Origin: Boswellia sacra
Lineage: Eukaryota; Streptophyta; Magnoliopsida; Sapindales; Burseraceae
Assembly: GCA_013180625.2 (NCBI GenBank)
Contig: SNVD02013915.1
Coordinates: 789,176 to 853,175 of the forward strand
Length of the DNA stretch: 64,000 bases
Direction: 5' to 3'
Made by a program: the position numbers and the translations under genes. Position 1 is the stretch's first letter. Each line of letters begins with the position of its first letter. The notes under the pieces were generated by a model, which made no database searches, had not been told where the DNA came from, and saw nothing but the letters and a program-made list of their open reading frames with translations. This document shows positions 23,288 to 33,607 of the stretch, in pieces.

Positions 23288-24178
23288 AACTTTTTGCGAG
23301 GAATTTTTTGTCGCAAAAGGTCTATTTTTTGTCGCAAAAGGTATATTTTTTTCGAGAAAATTTTCCTCGCAAAAAGAAATATTTTGCGAGAAAATTTTCC
23401 CCGCAAAAAGTGACATTTTGCGAGGAATCACGTTTTTGTCGCAAAAGGTCCAGTATTGCCACGTGTGCATAGTAAATTAAAATGGCTTTTCGCGAGGAAT
23501 GCTTTGTCGCAAAATAATGGACCTTTTGCGACAAAAAATTCCTCGCAAAAAGTCACATTTTGCGAGGAATCACGTTTTTGTCGCAAAAGGTCCAGTATTG
23601 CCACGTGTGCATAGTAAATTAAAATGGCTTTTCGCGGGGAATGTTTTGTCGCAAAAAATAGATTTTTTGCCGCAAAAAATCAATTTTTTGCGAGAAAATT
23701 TTTCTCGCAAAAGGTCACATTTTGCGAGGAATTATTTTTTCGTCGCAAAATGTCTAGTATTGCCATATATGCATGGTAAATTAGAATGGCTTTTAGCGGG
23801 GAATTTTTTGTCGCAAAAGGTCTTTTTTTCGCGAGAAATATAATTTTGTCGCAAAAAATGTTCATGTTGCTATAAAATTTTTGTCACAAAATCCCATCTT
23901 CGTGTAATACGTTTTGCGATGAAAAGTTTGTCGCAATAGGTTTTATATCGTCGCAAAAAATGCTTCCCTAATTAGTCACTAGAGTTTTTCGCGACGAAAT
24001 GAATATTCATCGCTAAAGGTTTTATTTTGCGACGAAAAATTCCTCGCAAAATATCTTTTCTTTTGAAATGCTAACTTTTGTGACGAAATTATAATTTTGT
24101 CGCAAAAGGCCGCTTTTTGCGACGAATTTTATTTCGTCGCAAAAAATTTTGTCGCAAAAAACTGTTTTTCTTGTAGTG
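23288..24178. repeat. CACTA right subterminal hairpin array
   Basis: Dense GCGACG/GCGAGG inverted pairs run to the right terminus. An internal ~160-bp block that includes ggtccagtattgccacgtgt is tandemly repeated, around 23447 and 23590, with a third diverged copy near 23755. The array has therefore grown by local duplication. Confidence 0.88.
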
Positions 24179-24181
24179 TTA

Positions 24182-24379
24182 ACCGGTGACATAAGTCCAC
24201 CAAGTAGGGAAGATCCGAAATTCAAAATATGGAAGACAAAAAAAGCATGGTGATGTCATGGTTAATCAGTTATATGACTAATGAAATAAGTGAGAAACTC
24301 TTGCTTTATGGAACAGCTCAAGAAATGTGGGATGCAAAAGAAACTTTACTCGAATCATGATAACATATAAGAACTATTC
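24182..24379 (+). pseudogene. outer copia gag, middle part
   Basis: Continues the gag interrupted by the CACTA element: LTGDISPPSREDPKFKIW and then LLYGTAQEMWDAKET. A one-base shift and stops follow. Gag is then cut at TATTC by the Sirevirus-like insertion and resumes at 33113. Confidence 0.8.
24375..24379. repeat. Sirevirus-like element target-site duplication (TATTC)
   Basis: tattc lies immediately left of the 5' LTR and is repeated exactly at 33108-33112, right of the 3' LTR. A 5-bp duplication is standard for LTR elements. Confidence 0.85.
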
Positions 24380-25284
24380 TGTTGGTGTCAAAGTCTACTA
24401 CATATGCATGTGCCATGCACATGATGAGTTTTGATCTACTTGTGATAAAATAAGAATATTATTTTTATTCCTATTCTAATGTTTCTAGAATTATATTTTA
24501 GGAAGTATTTGATTTGTAATAAATATCTCTTTAGATTAGGATATAATATCTTGTATCCTAATTAGAATAGGAGAATATTTATTTGTCCTAATTCCTTTTG
24601 GAGTTTGTTTATAACACTTCCTATTTTATTTCTCCTAATCCTAATATGATTTTGATTATAATTTTTACAGGATTTCTAGGAGATTTTGGTCAGACCTCTC
24701 ACTATATATATACAAAGCTATTTAGGCGACTGATTATGTGATTGAGAGATTGACGTGTTGGTTGATTTGGTTGTGAGAGAGTCTTGAGTTCGGCATTCCA
24801 TGAATTCATAGAAGAGAGCTTCAACGCAAAAGGAATGTCTTCTTTGATTTGATTCTTTGAGTTTTTTGATTCATGTATGAGTGGTAGAAATCATACATGA
24901 GTTGTTGATTGAGTCTGTGTGAGTTAGTAGACACTTGGGATAACTTGCGGGTTGAGTGTTTATGTAATTTTGTGTCAGACATCGAGTGTTATGTATAACT
25001 TAACAGTGTGTTGTTAAGTTATTTGTGACAGAGAGTGGGCAGTGTCACTAGAGTTTAGAATCTTTGCGAAGATTTTGTTTGTCAAAGATTAGATCAGTGT
25101 GTGAGAGTGAGTCAGCATTATAAAAGGTCCTAAAGATTGTACAAACAAGAACTTAGTGAATTGCAACTCTATAGCTATCCGTGGACGTAGGTTTTATAAC
25201 CGAACCACGTAAAATCCTCCTGTGCTGATTTACTTTACAGTTTACTGTTATATTTCTTATAACTGCATACCTCCAGAACTATCA
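24380..25284 (+). repeat. 5' LTR of the Sirevirus-like element
   Basis: Begins TGTTGGTGTCAAAGTC and ends CCAGAACTATCA. A TATA-like string (ctatatatatacaaagc, about 24704-24720) precedes the conserved stretch ttgagttcggcattcc. It is near-identical to 32197-33107 apart from scattered substitutions and a rearranged first ~15 bases. Confidence 0.9.
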
Positions 25285-25305
25285 AGTAGTATCAGAGCAG
25301 GTTCA
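25285..25305 (+). other. primer-binding site
   Basis: agtagtatcagagcaggttc follows the LTR. It contains TATCAGAGCAGG, matching the Met-tRNA-type copia primer site apart from the first bases. Confidence 0.7.
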
Positions 25306-25347
25306 CTGATAGACAAGTGAAGAAAACGATCATACTGATCTGGAAGG

Positions 25348-26780
25348 ATGGAGTTTATTCGCACTGGAGGATCCGGAACACAACCACCCATTTTTGATGA
25401 TGGTAATTATTCATATTAGAAGGTAAGAATAATGATGTATATCAAATCTCTTGATGACAGGGCATGGACTAGTGTGCTTAAAGGATGGACATCGCCAACA
25501 AAGTTGAATGCTTTTGGTGATTCCGAACCGAAACCTGAGGATGAATGGACTGATGAAGAATACCGACATTCCAGCTGGAATTCAAAGACTCTCAATACAA
25601 TTTTTGCTGCAGTGGACTTAAACAACTTCGGACAAATTTCAAGGTGCAAAGTGGCCAAAGAAGCTTAGGACATACTTGAGGTAAAATATGAAGGTACCGC
25701 ATCTGTTAAAAGATCTAAATTGATGAGACTTAATTCTCAATTTGAAAATCTGATGATGCATGAAGATGAGTCAATTTCTGAGTGTTACTCTAAGATATGT
25801 CACATTACAAATTCGGCATACATGCTTGGAAAAACTTTCACGGATGCAGAAGTTATTAGTAAAATAATTAGGTCTGTCCCAGATAAATTTCAACCCAAAA
25901 TCTCAGCCATTGAGGAAATTAAAAACACTGATGAGATGAGAGTTGATGAACTGATTGGCATTCTCCAAAACTTTGAAATAAATCAAAGTACTAGGAAGCA
26001 AAAAGGTAAAAGCATTGCATTTAATGTGAAAGTTGAAAAATCTGATGATGAATGTAGTGATGAACTTGATGAAACTGATTCTAAATAGATTGCTTTTCTA
26101 ACAAGAAATTATGTCAACTTCATGAAAAGAAATTTAAGGAAAAAGAATCAAGGAAAGCCATCAAACTCAAGTAAAGAAAAATTCAGAAAGTTCAGCAAGG
26201 AGAATGATAAGAAGAAGCCAAAACAACCTGAAAAAAAAAAGGGCAGATTCAGTATTATGAATGTTCTGGTTATAGGCATATTCAATCTGAATGTGCTAAT
26301 CTCAAGAAGAAAAACAAAGGATTGACAGTAACCTGGAGTGATGAATCAGAATCTGAGTCAGAAGATCAAGACTGCATGAGCAACTATGTTGCATTTACTG
26401 CATCTGCAACTGACAAAGGAAAGGCTGTTATGTCTGACATAACAAAAAATTGTAGAAACAGTGTTGATCATTCGGATGAAGAAGAAGGACCATAATACTA
26501 TAAAGAGTTATAAGAGACATACAATGCACTCTTTGGTGAATGGCTGAATCATAAGGAAGAAATCAAAATCTTGAAGAAGAAGATTGAGGTGCTGGAATGT
26601 GAAAAATCCTATTCTGAAAATCGTATCTTGGAGTTGGAGAATGTTTTGACAGATAAAACAGCACACATTGAGAAAATCACAACAGAGTTGGTTGAAAGCA
26701 AGAGTTGTGTTGATTAACTCAAAATTGGAGCAGCCAAAATTGATCAGGTCTTGAGTCTTGGAAGAGACGACTCTAACAAA
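25348..26780 (+). pseudogene. Sirevirus-like gag
   Basis: Starts MEFIRTGGSGTQPP. It then follows the Sirevirus-type gag core: a WTSVLKGW region, SQFENLMMHEDESISECY, and KFQPKISAIEEIKNTDEMRV followed by DELIGILQNFE. A basic Lys-rich stretch and a zinc-knuckle remnant follow, in which the first cysteine is replaced by tyrosine (YYECSGYRHIQSEC). TAG stops occur at 25417, 25666 and 26086. The first two replace a position that is tryptophan in the related gag at 63029. A frameshift lies at the A-run near 26238-26250, and more stops follow in the coiled-coil-like tail (26500-26780). Confidence 0.85.
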
Positions 26781-26862
26781 CATGGATTGTGATACACAGA
26801 AGGTAATGTTGCATTTTCATCAAAAACAGTTTTTGTGAAAGCTTTAACATCAGGTAAGAATT

Positions 26863-29800
26863 TTGAACTTCTTTAAGTCAATTCCTAATTCCAAGAGCAG
26901 TGAAACATTTGTTTCTCCTCTGAGTTCTTTCAAATCCAGTCCTGAAAAGGTAAGGAAATTCATTCCTATTTTCTATTTTTGTTGTAAAAATGGACATATT
27001 AGGCCTAGATGCTTTAAATTGTTAAATCTTTTGCATAAAAGGTCAAAACAATTCAAATTGTTACCAAAATTACAATTGCAGTGGGTTAAGAAAGACAAAA
27101 CAGTATGTCATGTTGCTACTACTCTTGAACATACTTCTAACGGTTTGTGGTATTTTGACAGTGGTTGTTCCAGGCACATGACTAAAAATTAACAGTTTTT
27201 AACAGATTTTAAAGCATGCAGGGAAGGTAACGTCACCTATGAAGATGGAGCAAAGAGTAAGATCATTGGTAAAGGCACTTTGAATGTCAAAGGTTTACCC
27301 AATTTTCAAAATGTCTTGTTGGTTGAAGGTTTGAAAGCTAGTCTTATTAGTATTAGTCAGATTTGTGATGACAAGTATACTGTTAATTTCACACAAAACA
27401 AATGCATGGTCTTAGATAATTTTGGTAAATGCATTCTAGAAGGTAATAGATCTTCGGATAATTGTTATTTGGTATAAATTGCATTTCAAGCTAGGATTTC
27501 GGATTTAGAATTGTGGCATCAAAAGTTAGGACACTTAAATTACAAAGACTTGGTTAAATTAACTAAGTTAGGTGCTGTAAAAGGAGTTCCTAAACTTGAT
27601 GACAAAATTAATAAAATTTGTGGACCATGTCAAATGGGAAAACAAATCAGAAGTTCACACAAATCAAATCCATATCTTAGCACATCTAAGATACTGAATT
27701 GCTTCACATAGATCTTATGGGTCCTATACAAATTGAAAGCATTATAGGTAAGAGATGCTTATTTGTTTGTGTGGATGATTTTTCTAGTTATACTTGGGTT
27801 GATTTCATTAAAGAAAAATCTAACACTTTTAAGGCTTTCAGGAATCTTTGTGTTAAGCTTGAAAATGAGCAAAACAGGAACATTGACAGAATTGTGAGAA
27901 TAAGAAGTGATCATGGCAAGGAGTTTGAAAATATTAGCTATGCTGATTTTTGCAAATATCATGAAATTGATCATGAATTTTCAGCTCTTAAAACTCCTGA
28001 ACAAAATGACATTGTGGAAAGAAAGAATAGAACTCTTCAAGAGATGGCTAGAGTAATGCTCAATAGCAAGAAGTTGACCAAGAGGCTATCGGCTGAAGCA
28101 ATAAGCACTGCTTGTTATATTTCAAATGGAGTTTTTCTTAGACCTGGCACTAACTAGACACTTTATGAAATTTTGAAAGGAAGAAAACCTAATTCGAAAT
28201 ATTTTCATGTCGTTGGTTGCGGGTGTTACATCTTAAATGACAGAGAGCTGTTAGGAAAATTAGATCCAAGGATTGATGAAGGAGTCTTCGTGGGATATGC
28301 TCAAAACAGCAAAGCATTTCGAGTTTATAATCTGAGAACTGAGGCAGTCATGGAATCTGCAAACGTAATATTTGATGATCTTGATGATTATGCAAAGTAC
28401 TCACAAGAGGAAAGCATAACCAGCTTCACAGAAGATACAAAAAAATCAGATTCAGATAGCAACAAAAAGGAAGATGTTGTTATGAAAGAGGAGACAGCTG
28501 CTGTTACACCTGACGTAACAATAACATCTGACAACTCAGATTTGAACAGAAGTTCAATACAGAATGATGAAGGTAAAAAAGATCCACCCACATGGATTCA
28601 GAAGGCACATCCAACTAGCTCTATCATTGGAACACCAAATGGCATGATGAAGACCAGGAGCAAGGTAAGAAATCAGGTAAGATTTGCATGTTATGTGTCT
28701 TTAGTTGAACCAAAAAATGTGAAAGAAGCCTTAAGAGAAGATGTGTGGATTCAAGCTATGCAAGATGAACTTAATCAGTTTAAAAGGAATGAAGTATGGG
28801 AATTAGTTCCTAGGCCAGAAAGTACAAATGTCATTGGAACTAAATGGATATTCAAAAATAAAACTGATGAAAGTGGTCAAGTAATAAGGAATAAAGCTAG
28901 GCTAGTTGCATAAGGTTACACACAAGTTGAAGGCATAGACTTTGATGAGACCTTTGCACCAGTAGCTAGACTTGAGTCAATCAGATTACTACTTGCAATT
29001 GCTTATTTGCTCGATTTTAAGTTGTATCAAATGGATGTTAAAACTGCATTTTTAAATGGCTATCTCAATGAAGAAGTTTTTGTTGAACAATCTAAGGGAT
29101 TTGAAATCCTAAACATCCTGATTTTGTGTACAGATTGCACAAAGCTTTGTATGGTTTGAAACAAGCTTCTAGAGCTTGGTATGAAAGGTTGACAAATTTT
29201 TTGATCAACAGAAAGAGGCAATGATAAGACTTTGTTTATCAAACATGCATCTAACTATTTTATTGTTGCTCAAATATATGTTGATGACATTGTTTTCGGA
29301 TCAACTAACAAAAGCAAAATTAATGAGTTTGTTAAGTTGATGCAGGAAGAGTTTGAGATGAGCATGGTAGGAGAATTAAATTTCTTTCTTGGATTGTAGG
29401 TTAAGCAAATGAATGATGGGATATTCATATCTCAATCAAAATATGCTAAAAATCTTGTAAAGAAATTTGGGCTTGAGAATACAAAACCAATGAAAACTCC
29501 TATCAGTACTAACCTTAAACTTTCAAAAGACAATGTAGGAAAAGATGTTGATGCAAGTTTGTATAGAAGTATTATTGGCAGCCTGCTATACCTCACGGCA
29601 AGCAGACCAGATTTGTGCTTTAGTGTAGGACTTTGTGCAAGATTTCAAGCAAATCCAAAGGAATCACATCTGTCAGCAGCTAAGAGAATCATCAGGTATG
29701 TTCATGGAACACATGATTATAGAATATGGTTTTCTAAAGATACAAATGATTATCTTGCAGGGTTTAGTGATGCTGATTGGGCAAGAAATGCAGATGATAG

Positions 29801-30224
29801 AAAAAGTACTTTAGGAGGTTGTTTTTATCTTGGTACTAACTTGGTTTCATGGCACAGCAAGAAGCAGAATTCAATTTCTTTATCTATAGCTGAAGCTGAA
29901 TACATAGCAGCAGAGAGTTGTTGTACGCAACTATTATAGATGAAGCAAATGTTGAGTGATTATGGTATTGAACAAAAGCCTATAATTGTGTTTTGTGATA
30001 ATACTAGTGCTATAAATATTTCCAAAAATCTTGTTCAGCATTCTGGAACAAAACACATTGACATAAGATACCATTTTATAAGGGAACTAGTAGAGTCTAA
30101 GGTAATACACATTGAAAACATCTCCACTGATAGACAATTGGCTGACTTGTTCACTAAGGCATTGGATACAACAAGATTTGAAAATATAAGAAAAGCCTTA
30201 GGCATTTGTCAGTTACATGAATGA
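26863..30224 (+). pseudogene. Sirevirus-like pol (protease, integrase, RT, RNase H)
   Basis: Domains in Ty1-copia order. The protease active site is FDSG (Asp at 27157). A GAG-pre-integrase segment follows (WHQKLGHLNYKDL at 27514; CGPCQMGK). The integrase core has HIDLMGPI, VDDFSSYTW, RSDHGKEFE and the final acidic region TPEQNDIVERKNR. The RT reads ALREDVWIQAMQDELNQF through [13 protein letters not shown] and YVDDIVFGS (about 29278). RNase H runs to ADLFTKALDTTRFENIRKAL. Breaks include stops at 27190, 27475, 28156, 28911 (TAA), 29398 (TAG) and 29937 (TAG), and frameshifts near 27700 and 29100-29240. No enzyme could be made whole. Confidence 0.9.
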
Positions 30225-31061
30225 ACACTGCTTACTATTATGTTAATTGTATCTGCAATATCATAAGTTTTCTTCTAATTAAGCATGTGTGAGCTGTGAT
30301 ATAAAAATTGTGTGAATAATAAAGTACTGGTTTAAAAATGAAAAATACAGAGGGGGCTACCAGTATATGATGTGTGAAAGCCATCCATTGGGAGTAACTT
30401 CATTGTATCTAGGAAATATGGTGAGGTCACCCACTCAAATGGAAAAGGGCTACCTCTATACATGTGTGAAAGCTACTGTATTATTTAGCAAATTCACTTT
30501 GAGACTAACTTTTGTATGTGTAAGAAGCATGCTCAAGTTGATCACTCAATTGGATTAAGTGATGAAATAATTAAAAGAAAATAAAACAGCTCTTGAATAT
30601 GCTTTCTTAGAATGATTCATATGATGTTCAGATATTGTTGTTATGTTATTTTTAACTGTGTTCTATTACGTTTTTCATAACATATGGTGCTCTTTGTGCT
30701 TATTCGAAATTTGATTTTCTTGTATGTTCATGTGTCAAAAATGCCATGTCAGCATTATTGAATTAAGGGGGAGAAGTTTCAGTGGCAGTAATCCTGATTC
30801 TATTAGAATTCCTTATTCAAATTGGAATCAAATTTGAATTTTTGTCCATTAATGTCAGTTATGAAACGGTTTTGGAAATAGATTTGACATTAAATTTTGT
30901 TAAAAACAAAATTGTTTTTAAATTTGGCCTAGTGTATTACGAATCAGTTTTGGGCTTCTCCTGTTCATTCCATACTCCCATAATAGTTTCTTCCCTGTCT
31001 CGCATCTTACTTCTCTTTTCCTGTTCTGGAAATTTTTTTCTATAGACCAGTAACCCTAACC
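30225..31061 (+). other. spacer between RNase H and extra ORF
   Basis: Non-coding stretch of about 840 bp inside the Sirevirus-like element. It contains a purine-rich string (aagggggagaag, near 30768) that looks like an internal polypurine tract just upstream of the extra ORF. The reverse copy has a closely related segment at about 45515-46390. Confidence 0.6.
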
Positions 31062-32048
31062 ATGGCGACCGCAATTGGTTTGACAAAATCCACCAATTCT
31101 TCATCTTCTCACAGCGACTCCAGTTACAAAAAGAGTGACAGTGCACTGTTATCTCTGACGCAACAAGCGCATGCAGAGATCGCTGTTGATCCCACCATAG
31201 TGAGGATGAGCAAGTTCCAGTGAAGAAGATAAATGATAAAATAAAGCCAAAGTACAATAAGTTTCTCACAGCCGACATCACGAGAAGTACACTTCACAAA
31301 GGAAGTTGCAGATGGAAAGGCCAGTAAAACTTTCTGATTTCAACACCTATAGCCTGAGTGAGTTGCTTAAGTCTATATACTAGACTCTTACTGTAAACAA
31401 CTTCCTACCCCCTGTGAAGTCATTAATCCAGGAATTTTATGCCAATATCTCTACTACCATTGATGATCCTAAAAACTTTCATCATCACAAAGTTTATTGT
31501 AGAGGAAAGTTTGTGAAATTCTCTCCGAATGTCATAAACACTTTTCTGGATATTCCCATAGGCAGTTTGCATTATTTAGATGAGAAATTTAACATGGCTG
31601 AAGTGATAAAGATAGCTCAGTTCAATTGGCTTCCCTCTTCCCATGAAAATCAAGTTTAGGAAGACAGAGTGAAATTTCTATATTGTTTAGGCACCAATCG
31701 ACCAATTAACTTTGGTCTGTTAGCTTATAGATCAATTATTCAGATTGGTTCACATCACTCTGATTATTACTTACTGATGTATTACTGGTTCCTACTCCAC
31801 CACCTGCTGTTGAGTTAACCATAACAGAAACCAGTGCAGAAAAATGTGACAGGGAGATTCGAAGAATTGTCGCTGAAGTCACTGCCACCTCATCTGACAC
31901 AGTTGAAAAGCAACCTGCTCCTGCAGTTTCTGAGCAGCCCACACCTACTACCACCAGGAAGAGATCCAAAATGAAGGTTGGCAGATCCAAGAAACGTCCT
32001 GGCCGTTCCTCTTCCCCACCAGTTCAAAAGTCTCCCAGACTTCGTTAA
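31062..32048 (+). pseudogene. extra 3' ORF of the Sirevirus-like element
   Basis: An ATG at 31062 opens a Ser-rich frame (MATAIGLTKSTNSSSSHSDS), which stops after ~54 residues. Out-of-phase pieces then align with the reverse copy at 44810-45343: SLIQEFYANISTTIDDPKNF, KVYCRGKFVKFSPNVINTF. A Pro/Thr/Lys/Arg-rich tail ends SPPVQKSPRLR at 32046. The core resembles the domain catalogued in plants as 'putative plant transposon protein'. Some Sireviruses carry an env-like gene at this position, but I see no clear signal peptide or strong membrane segment, so no envelope role is claimed. Confidence 0.7.
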
Positions 32049-32063
32049 GTGCTTTTGGCACTT

Positions 32064-32084
32064 GTGCTGAAATCAAGGGGGAGA
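32064..32084 (+). other. polypurine-tract-like site
   Basis: aaatcaagggggagatcaag lies about 115 bases before the mapped start of the 3' LTR. The reverse copy has aaaaagggggaga directly abutting its LTR. A second short purine run (tctcaaggga, 32187-32196) touches the LTR here, so the true priming site of this copy is uncertain. Confidence 0.45.
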
Positions 32085-32196
32085 TCAAGAGGAGTTTTCT
32101 GTTTTTTTTTTGTGTGATTTTTGTTATGTCTGATATAATTGTAGTTACTTACTTCTGTTTTGTTTATATTTTTTTTGTTGCTTATTTCTCAAGGGA

Positions 32197-33107
32197 TGTA
32201 AGTAAGTAGTAAGAAGTCTACTACATATGCATGTGCCATGCACATGATGAGTTTTGATCAACTTATGATAAAACAAGAATATTATTTTTATTCCTATTCT
32301 AATATTTCTAGAATTATAATTTAGGAAGTATTTGATTTATAATAAATATCTCTTTAGATTAGGATATAATATCTTGTATCCTAATTAGAATATGAGACTA
32401 TTTATTTGTCCTAATTCCTTCTGGAGTTTGTTTATAACACTTCCTATTTTATTTCTCCCAATCCTAATATGATTTTGATTATAATTTTTATAGGATTTCT
32501 AGGAGATTTCGGTCAGACCTCTCACTATATATATACAAAGCTATTCAGGCGGCTGATTATGTGATTGAGAGACTGACGTGTTGGCTGATTTGGCTGTGAG
32601 AGAGTCTTGAGTTCGGCATTCCATGAATTCATAGAAGAGAGCTTTAACGCAAAAGGAATGTCTTCTTTGATTTGATTCTTTGAGTCTTTTGATTCATGTA
32701 TGAATGGTAGAAATCGTACATAAGTTGTTGATTGAGTCTGTGTGAGTTAGTAGACACTTGGGATAACTTGCGGATTGAGTGTTTATGTAATTTTGTGTCA
32801 GACATCGAGTGTTATGTATAACTTAACAATGTGTTGTTAAGTTATTTGTGACAGAGAGTGGGCAGTGTCACTAGAGTTTAGAATCTTTGTGAAGATTTTG
32901 TTTGTCAAAGATTAGGTCAGTGTGTGAGAGTGAGTCAGCACTGTAAAAGGTCCTAAAGATTGTACAAACAAGAACTTAGTGAATTGCAGCTCTATAGCTG
33001 TCCGTGGACGTAGGTTTTATAACCGAACCACGTAAAATCCTCCTGTGCCGATTTACTTATTAGTTTACTGTTATATTTCTTATAACTACATACCTCCAGA
33101 ACTATCA
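32197..33107 (+). repeat. 3' LTR of the Sirevirus-like element
   Basis: Begins TGTAAGTAAGTAGTAAG and joins the 5' LTR sequence at aagtctactacatatgcatg. It ends CCAGAACTATCA, directly followed by the duplicated TATTC. Confidence 0.9.
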
Positions 33108-33112
33108 TATTC

Positions 33113-33607
33113 GAAGTTGAAAGTATCATTCATGATCTGCGACAAGGAGATCTGTGTGTCACCCAATATTTCAACATCTTCACTTAACTTCGACAGCAAC
33201 TGGATAATTTTGAAAAGCTCAAATGGGATTGTCCAAGAGATGGAGTCAAGTAAAAGAAGATTTGTTGAAAAGAAGAGAGTTTCTAAATTCTTAATAGGCC
33301 TTAATTTAGAATCTTGATGAAGTGCATGGTAGAGTATTGGGAACCAAACCGCTTCCAAATATCTGAGAGGCTTCCTTAGAGGTTCACCTAGAAGAAAGCA
33401 GGAAAAGAGTCATGATGGGGTCACGTAATACTGTTCTAGCTACTGAAAGTTTTGCCCTTACTACTCGAGGAGGACAATTTCAAACTAATGACAACCGATC
33501 AAGAAAAGGAAGACCATAGTGTGAACATTAGGAGACTTATTGGAAGATTCATGACAAACTAGTAGATTGGAAACCCACTCGTCCTTTGAATGATAGAGAA
33601 AGTCATG
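33113..33607 (+). pseudogene. outer copia gag, C-terminal part
   Basis: Resumes after the Sirevirus-like insertion with gaagttgaaagtatcattca, reading EVESIIHDLRQGD in the frame expected of copia gag. Many stops follow. It is cut again at aagtcatg (33600-33607) by the hAT-like insertion. Confidence 0.8.

Larger units (their letters stand above)
19812..24178. mobile_element. non-autonomous CACTA element, 4.37 kb
   Basis: Left terminus CACTACAGGAAAAATGACTT and right terminus ending AAAAACTGTTTTTCTTGTAGTG are inverted repeats with the CACTA signature, and TTA flanks both sides. There is no TNPA- or TNPD-like coding sequence. Both ends are packed with inverted-pair motifs TTTTGCGACGAAA / TTTCGTCGCAAAA and the variant GCGAGGAA / TTCCTCGC: 19812-20245 on the left, 23288-24178 on the right, and an inner island at 20914-21270. 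The centre (21271-23280) is AT-rich with a CA microsatellite. Mobility would need a transposase supplied by a related element. Confidence 0.92.
24380..33107 (+). mobile_element. Sirevirus-like Ty1-copia element, 8.73 kb
   Basis: The element has two LTRs of about 905 and 911 bp, an exact 5-bp duplication, a primer site after the 5' LTR, gag with a zinc-knuckle remnant, and protease, integrase, RT and RNase H. About 2 kb of further sequence between RNase H and the 3' LTR carries an extra ORF. The large LTRs, the gag type and the extra 3' ORF fit the Sirevirus (SIRE/Maximus) lineage. Stops and frameshifts break every coding part, so it cannot move on its own. It is inserted in the gag of the outer copia element. 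Confidence 0.9.

Noticed and set aside
30782..31281. Overlapping + and - ORFs before the extra ORF
   Set aside because: No domain. The minus ORF is antisense to the MATAIGL frame, and the + one is leader sequence.
31062..32048. Envelope glycoprotein call for the extra ORF
   Set aside because: No clear signal peptide, membrane segment or cleavage motif could be seen. Position alone is not enough.
33045..33358. ORFs of 90 residues on both strands
   Set aside because: They bridge the 3' LTR end and the decayed outer gag, so neither is an independent gene.
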